Positions 5,201 to 5,290 of a stretch of 5,290 nt of DNA are shown piece by piece. The notes beneath the pieces were generated by a model. The model did not search any database. It was given only the letters and a program-made list of their open reading frames with translations, and had not been told where the DNA came from. The first letter of the stretch is position 1, and every line of letters begins with the position of its first letter. The stretch is from contig JAVBOP010000019.1 in NCBI GenBank assembly GCA_031550405.1, positions 1 to 5,290 of the forward strand. Direction: 5' to 3'. The position numbers and the translations under genes were made by a program. The stretch comes from JAVBOP01 sp031550405. Its GTDB lineage: Bacteria; Bacteroidota; Ignavibacteria; Kapaibacteriales; UBA2268.

Positions 5201-5290
5201 GAAGGCGGAAGTGCAGCTATTTCAGGCAGATACGCTTGCGGAGATAAGATAGAAATCAAGGCTATAGCCAATAATGAATATTTTTTCATA
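2126..5290 (+). CDS. Large secreted GLUG / InlB-like repeat protein, 3'-partial
   Basis: The frame is open from ATG 2126 to the window edge (1055 codons, no stop). In order it shows an unusual signal peptide (residues 1-53), a mature N-terminus starting QFSGGSGTQADPYQI, a GLUG-type solenoid (about 55-458), an Ig-like linker (about 463-552) and seven divergent InlB B-repeat-like modules from 553 onward. GSGTxADPYxI followed by FxGxFxGxGxxI (residues 133-144 region) is the usual entry into GLUG repeat domains. No catalytic residues stand out, so the protein is probably an adhesin or surface/matrix scaffold; that role is inference. If the host is a Bacteroidota, a C-terminal type IX sorting domain or membrane anchor would be expected past the edge. 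The ATG at 2126 gives Lys-rich residues before the hydrophobic core, whereas the alternative ATG at 2234 gives almost none, so 2126 is preferred. The ATG overlaps the stop of the 52-codon ORF. Confidence 0.88.
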   Translation, partial: MKKYSLFISNKGLQAHNPKPLKRFKNHISSKSPLGVMGAIAILFLLTSINLHAQFSGGSGTQADPYQITSRQDMEALADSVNNSPSNDDFSRYNWSKDKHFKLMKDITEPVRTIIGNAFRDPNLHTWLYYIHKSFQGHFHGNGKKITLAITDADSSIGVFGISYGIIDSLETDGYVSGLFVGVYAYTDMIVGFPCVGGIVGTNYGTVSHCINNAFVYSGTEGLRNGGGVAGGIAGDNYGKITYCINNGNIKTTGPGGGIVGVDAKGHIDSSSVISHCINTGKIEGIKINADILGQVGGIMGINGGDLRISHCLNIGSVFGNMAGGIIATAAISSQQNVVIDGCINSGLICGVTSAGGITNASGNIVSISNCINTGVITGNHNVSGIIAVGYDYIDKIDTNSILNCFYDKQMCIYKGIKGQDIKGHADGLLTNEMTGDALKAILGTDDWVYSENLYPRLRALAGDTASFVAASPAYLDDANILDYDAHTNVRKNFAINNEHNVIWNSILGKVNIVNDSAIIRNNGHDTLVASITKYKKLVPININAKNFPPLDTLILTLYSNPSENGQVFGSGKYPKNEKVKITATPNDCYHFTSWTDAQGNIITTEPNYEIILIKDSILTANFVSDTFYLTLRTKPYGAGTAIKSERQNCSNDMSIEAIPNSGYVFLYWSDTLGKIISTDMKYDITLTKDSVLVANFVSKINPKPDIFNLILKSIPVAGGSTIGSGKYEKGQTARIEAIANNEYTFINWTDEAGNVISTSAIDNVTIIKDSVLIANFEKNIVPQPDTFNLTLLPEPASGGSIIGSGRYEEGTKVSITATPNDCYHFTSWTDAQGNIISTEPNYELILIKDSILTANFVRDSFSLVLLPEPVEGGSAAISGRYACGNKIKIEAIANNEYLFINWTDTLGNVISANAIDSVTIIKDSILIANFEKNAIPQPDTFNLTLLPEPIEGGSVIGSGRYEEGTKVSITATPNNCYHFENWTDKNGDTISTEMNYEIILIKDSILTANFVRDSFSLMLLPEPVEGGSAAISGRYACGDKIEIKAIANNEYFFI
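2169..2238. repeat. Palindrome in copy 2 with extended outer arms
   Basis: The same 12-position imperfect stem occurs at 2183-2194 and 2220-2231. In addition CCCATAACCCC (2169-2179) and GGGGTTATGGG (2228-2238) form a perfect 11-bp inverted repeat. The two pairings share the GGGG at 2228-2231 and therefore compete. The outer right arm contains the in-frame ATG at 2234-2236. The structure lies wholly inside coding sequence. Confidence 0.75.
2288..3499 (+). other. GLUG-type solenoid domain with cysteine ladder
   Basis: Residues about 55-458 contain repeated GGI(V/A/M)G-x-N-x-G-x-(I/V)-x-x-C-(I/L)-N-x-G units. Cysteines fall at residues 210, 244, 277, 312, 343, 371 and 405, spaced 28-35 apart, six of them in a C-(I/L)-N context and the last in NCFYDKQ. 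The block closes with the capping pattern LTNEM...W-V-Y...NLYPRL (ending about 458) that commonly terminates GLUG domains. GLUG motifs occur in bacterial surface proteins and probably form a beta-solenoid; any ligand is unknown. Confidence 0.75.
3512..3781 (+). other. Ig-like linker domain
   Basis: Residues about 463-552 lie between the GLUG cap and the C-terminal repeats. The segment includes VIWNSILGKVNIVNDSA followed by NNGHDTLVASI and KLVPININ. An S-x-x-x-G-x-(V/A) turn followed by strand-rich sequence ending in a T-L-V-A strand resembles bacterial Ig-like (BIG2-type) domains. Similarity is weak and the assignment tentative. Confidence 0.35.
3782..4003 (+). repeat. Repeat 1 (A type, mosaic)
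   Basis: Residues 553-626. The first half (3782-3868) is diverged and AT-rich, while 3869-3955 is almost the same as repeat 4 (two differences in 87 bases). It carries Cys589 in the PNDCYHF motif and ends ILTANFVSD. Confidence 0.8.
4004..4243 (+). repeat. Repeat 2 (B type by length, most diverged)
   Basis: Residues 627-706. It has B length and a B-like tail (KINPKPD) but lacks the GGS-GSGRY head, showing AGTAIKSERQNC instead. It carries Cys650 and WSD in place of WTD. It is the most diverged copy and possibly the oldest B unit. Confidence 0.75.
4244..4483 (+). repeat. Repeat 3 (B type)
   Basis: Residues 707-786. The second half (IANNEYTFINWTD ... LIANFEKN.VPQPD) closely matches repeat 5, but the head (AGGSTIGSGKYEKGQ) looks more like the A-type head. 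It has no cysteine, unlike the other units. Confidence 0.8.
4484..4705 (+). repeat. Repeat 4 (A type)
   Basis: Residues 787-860. Its head (LLPEPASGGSIIGSGRYEEG) is GC-rich and nearly shared with repeat 6, and its middle is nearly shared with repeat 1. Cys823 lies in PNDCYHF. It ends ILTANFVRD. Confidence 0.85.
4706..4945 (+). repeat. Repeat 5 (B type)
   Basis: Residues 861-940. It is defined by GGSAAISGRYACGNK (Cys884) and IANNEYLFINWTD, and ends EKNAIPQPD. The first 123 bp differ from repeat 7 at about 13 positions by hand count. Confidence 0.85.
4946..5167 (+). repeat. Repeat 6 (A type)
   Basis: Residues 941-1014. The head is nearly the same as repeat 4 up to about base 5047; after that it diverges (HFENWTDKNGDTISTEMNYE). 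Cys977 lies in PNNCYHF. It ends ILTANFVRD. Confidence 0.85.
5168..5290 (+). repeat. Repeat 7 (B type, cut by window edge)
   Basis: Residues 1015-1055 cover the first 41 residues of a B unit with GGSAAISGRYACGDK (Cys1038), ending in NNEYFFI. The pattern predicts the array continues past the edge. Confidence 0.85.

Larger units (their letters stand above)
3782..5290 (+). repeat. Array of seven InlB-like repeats, A-B-B-A-B-A-B
   Basis: Seven in-frame modules follow each other without linkers, the last cut by the window edge. Two lengths occur: A = 222 bp (74 aa) and B = 240 bp (80 aa, the extra residues being a tail ending in P-(Q/K)-P-D). The common pattern is F-x-L-x-L-x-P...GGS..GSGRY..G..(V/I)-x-I-x-A...Y-x-F-x-x-W-(T/S)-D..G..IST...(I/L)-x-K-D-S-(I/V)-L-x-A-N-F, matching the divergent InlB B-repeat family (Flg_new_2 type, PF18998). 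Such modules are usually extracellular stalks or adhesive domains. Units 4-5 and 6-7 repeat with a 462-bp period. Confidence 0.85.

Noticed and set aside
3782..5290. Direct repeats as a CRISPR array
   Set aside because: Units of 222 and 240 bp without spacers, all in one reading frame, are protein-coding repeats.

Overview
The window holds two large, same-strand genes for what look like cell-surface or secreted repeat proteins. Both run off the window: the first lacks its 5' end and the second its 3' end. The DNA is AT-rich, no start codon has a Shine-Dalgarno sequence, and the second protein combines a Sec signal peptide, GLUG-type solenoid repeats and divergent InlB/Listeria-Bacteroides-type repeats. 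Together these suggest a member of the Bacteroidota or a nearby FCB lineage (for example Ignavibacteria/Kapaibacteria). This is inference from style and domain content, because the window carries no phylogenetic marker gene.

Layout. Positions 1-1878 are the C-terminal 625 residues of a protein made of about six fibronectin type III-like units, ending directly after the last unit. A 92-base spacer (1879-1970) follows, without a convincing terminator or promoter. Positions 1966-2231 carry a 111-bp sequence present twice in direct orientation, 155 bp apart, with three differences. Each copy begins with the same start codon and contains an imperfect palindrome. The first copy opens a 52-codon ORF whose stop overlaps the start of the second copy in an ATGA. 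The second copy is the 5' end of the second large gene. Positions 2126-5290 are that gene, open to the window edge (1055 codons seen). It encodes a signal peptide with an abnormally long n-region supplied by the palindromic repeat, a GLUG-type solenoid with seven regularly placed cysteines, an Ig-like linker, and a C-terminal array of seven repeats in two lengths, 222 bp (A) and 240 bp (B), in the order A-B-B-A-B-A-B.

How it fits together. Both proteins look like non-enzymatic extracellular scaffolds or adhesins; no catalytic motif is visible. The most interesting features are at the DNA level: a palindromic repeat translated in frame inside a signal peptide, a duplicated gene start with stop/start overlap, and repeat-array sequence that changes abruptly from strongly diverged to nearly identical, suggesting recombination or gene conversion. 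I see no defence system, mobile-element enzyme, RNA gene or CRISPR array.
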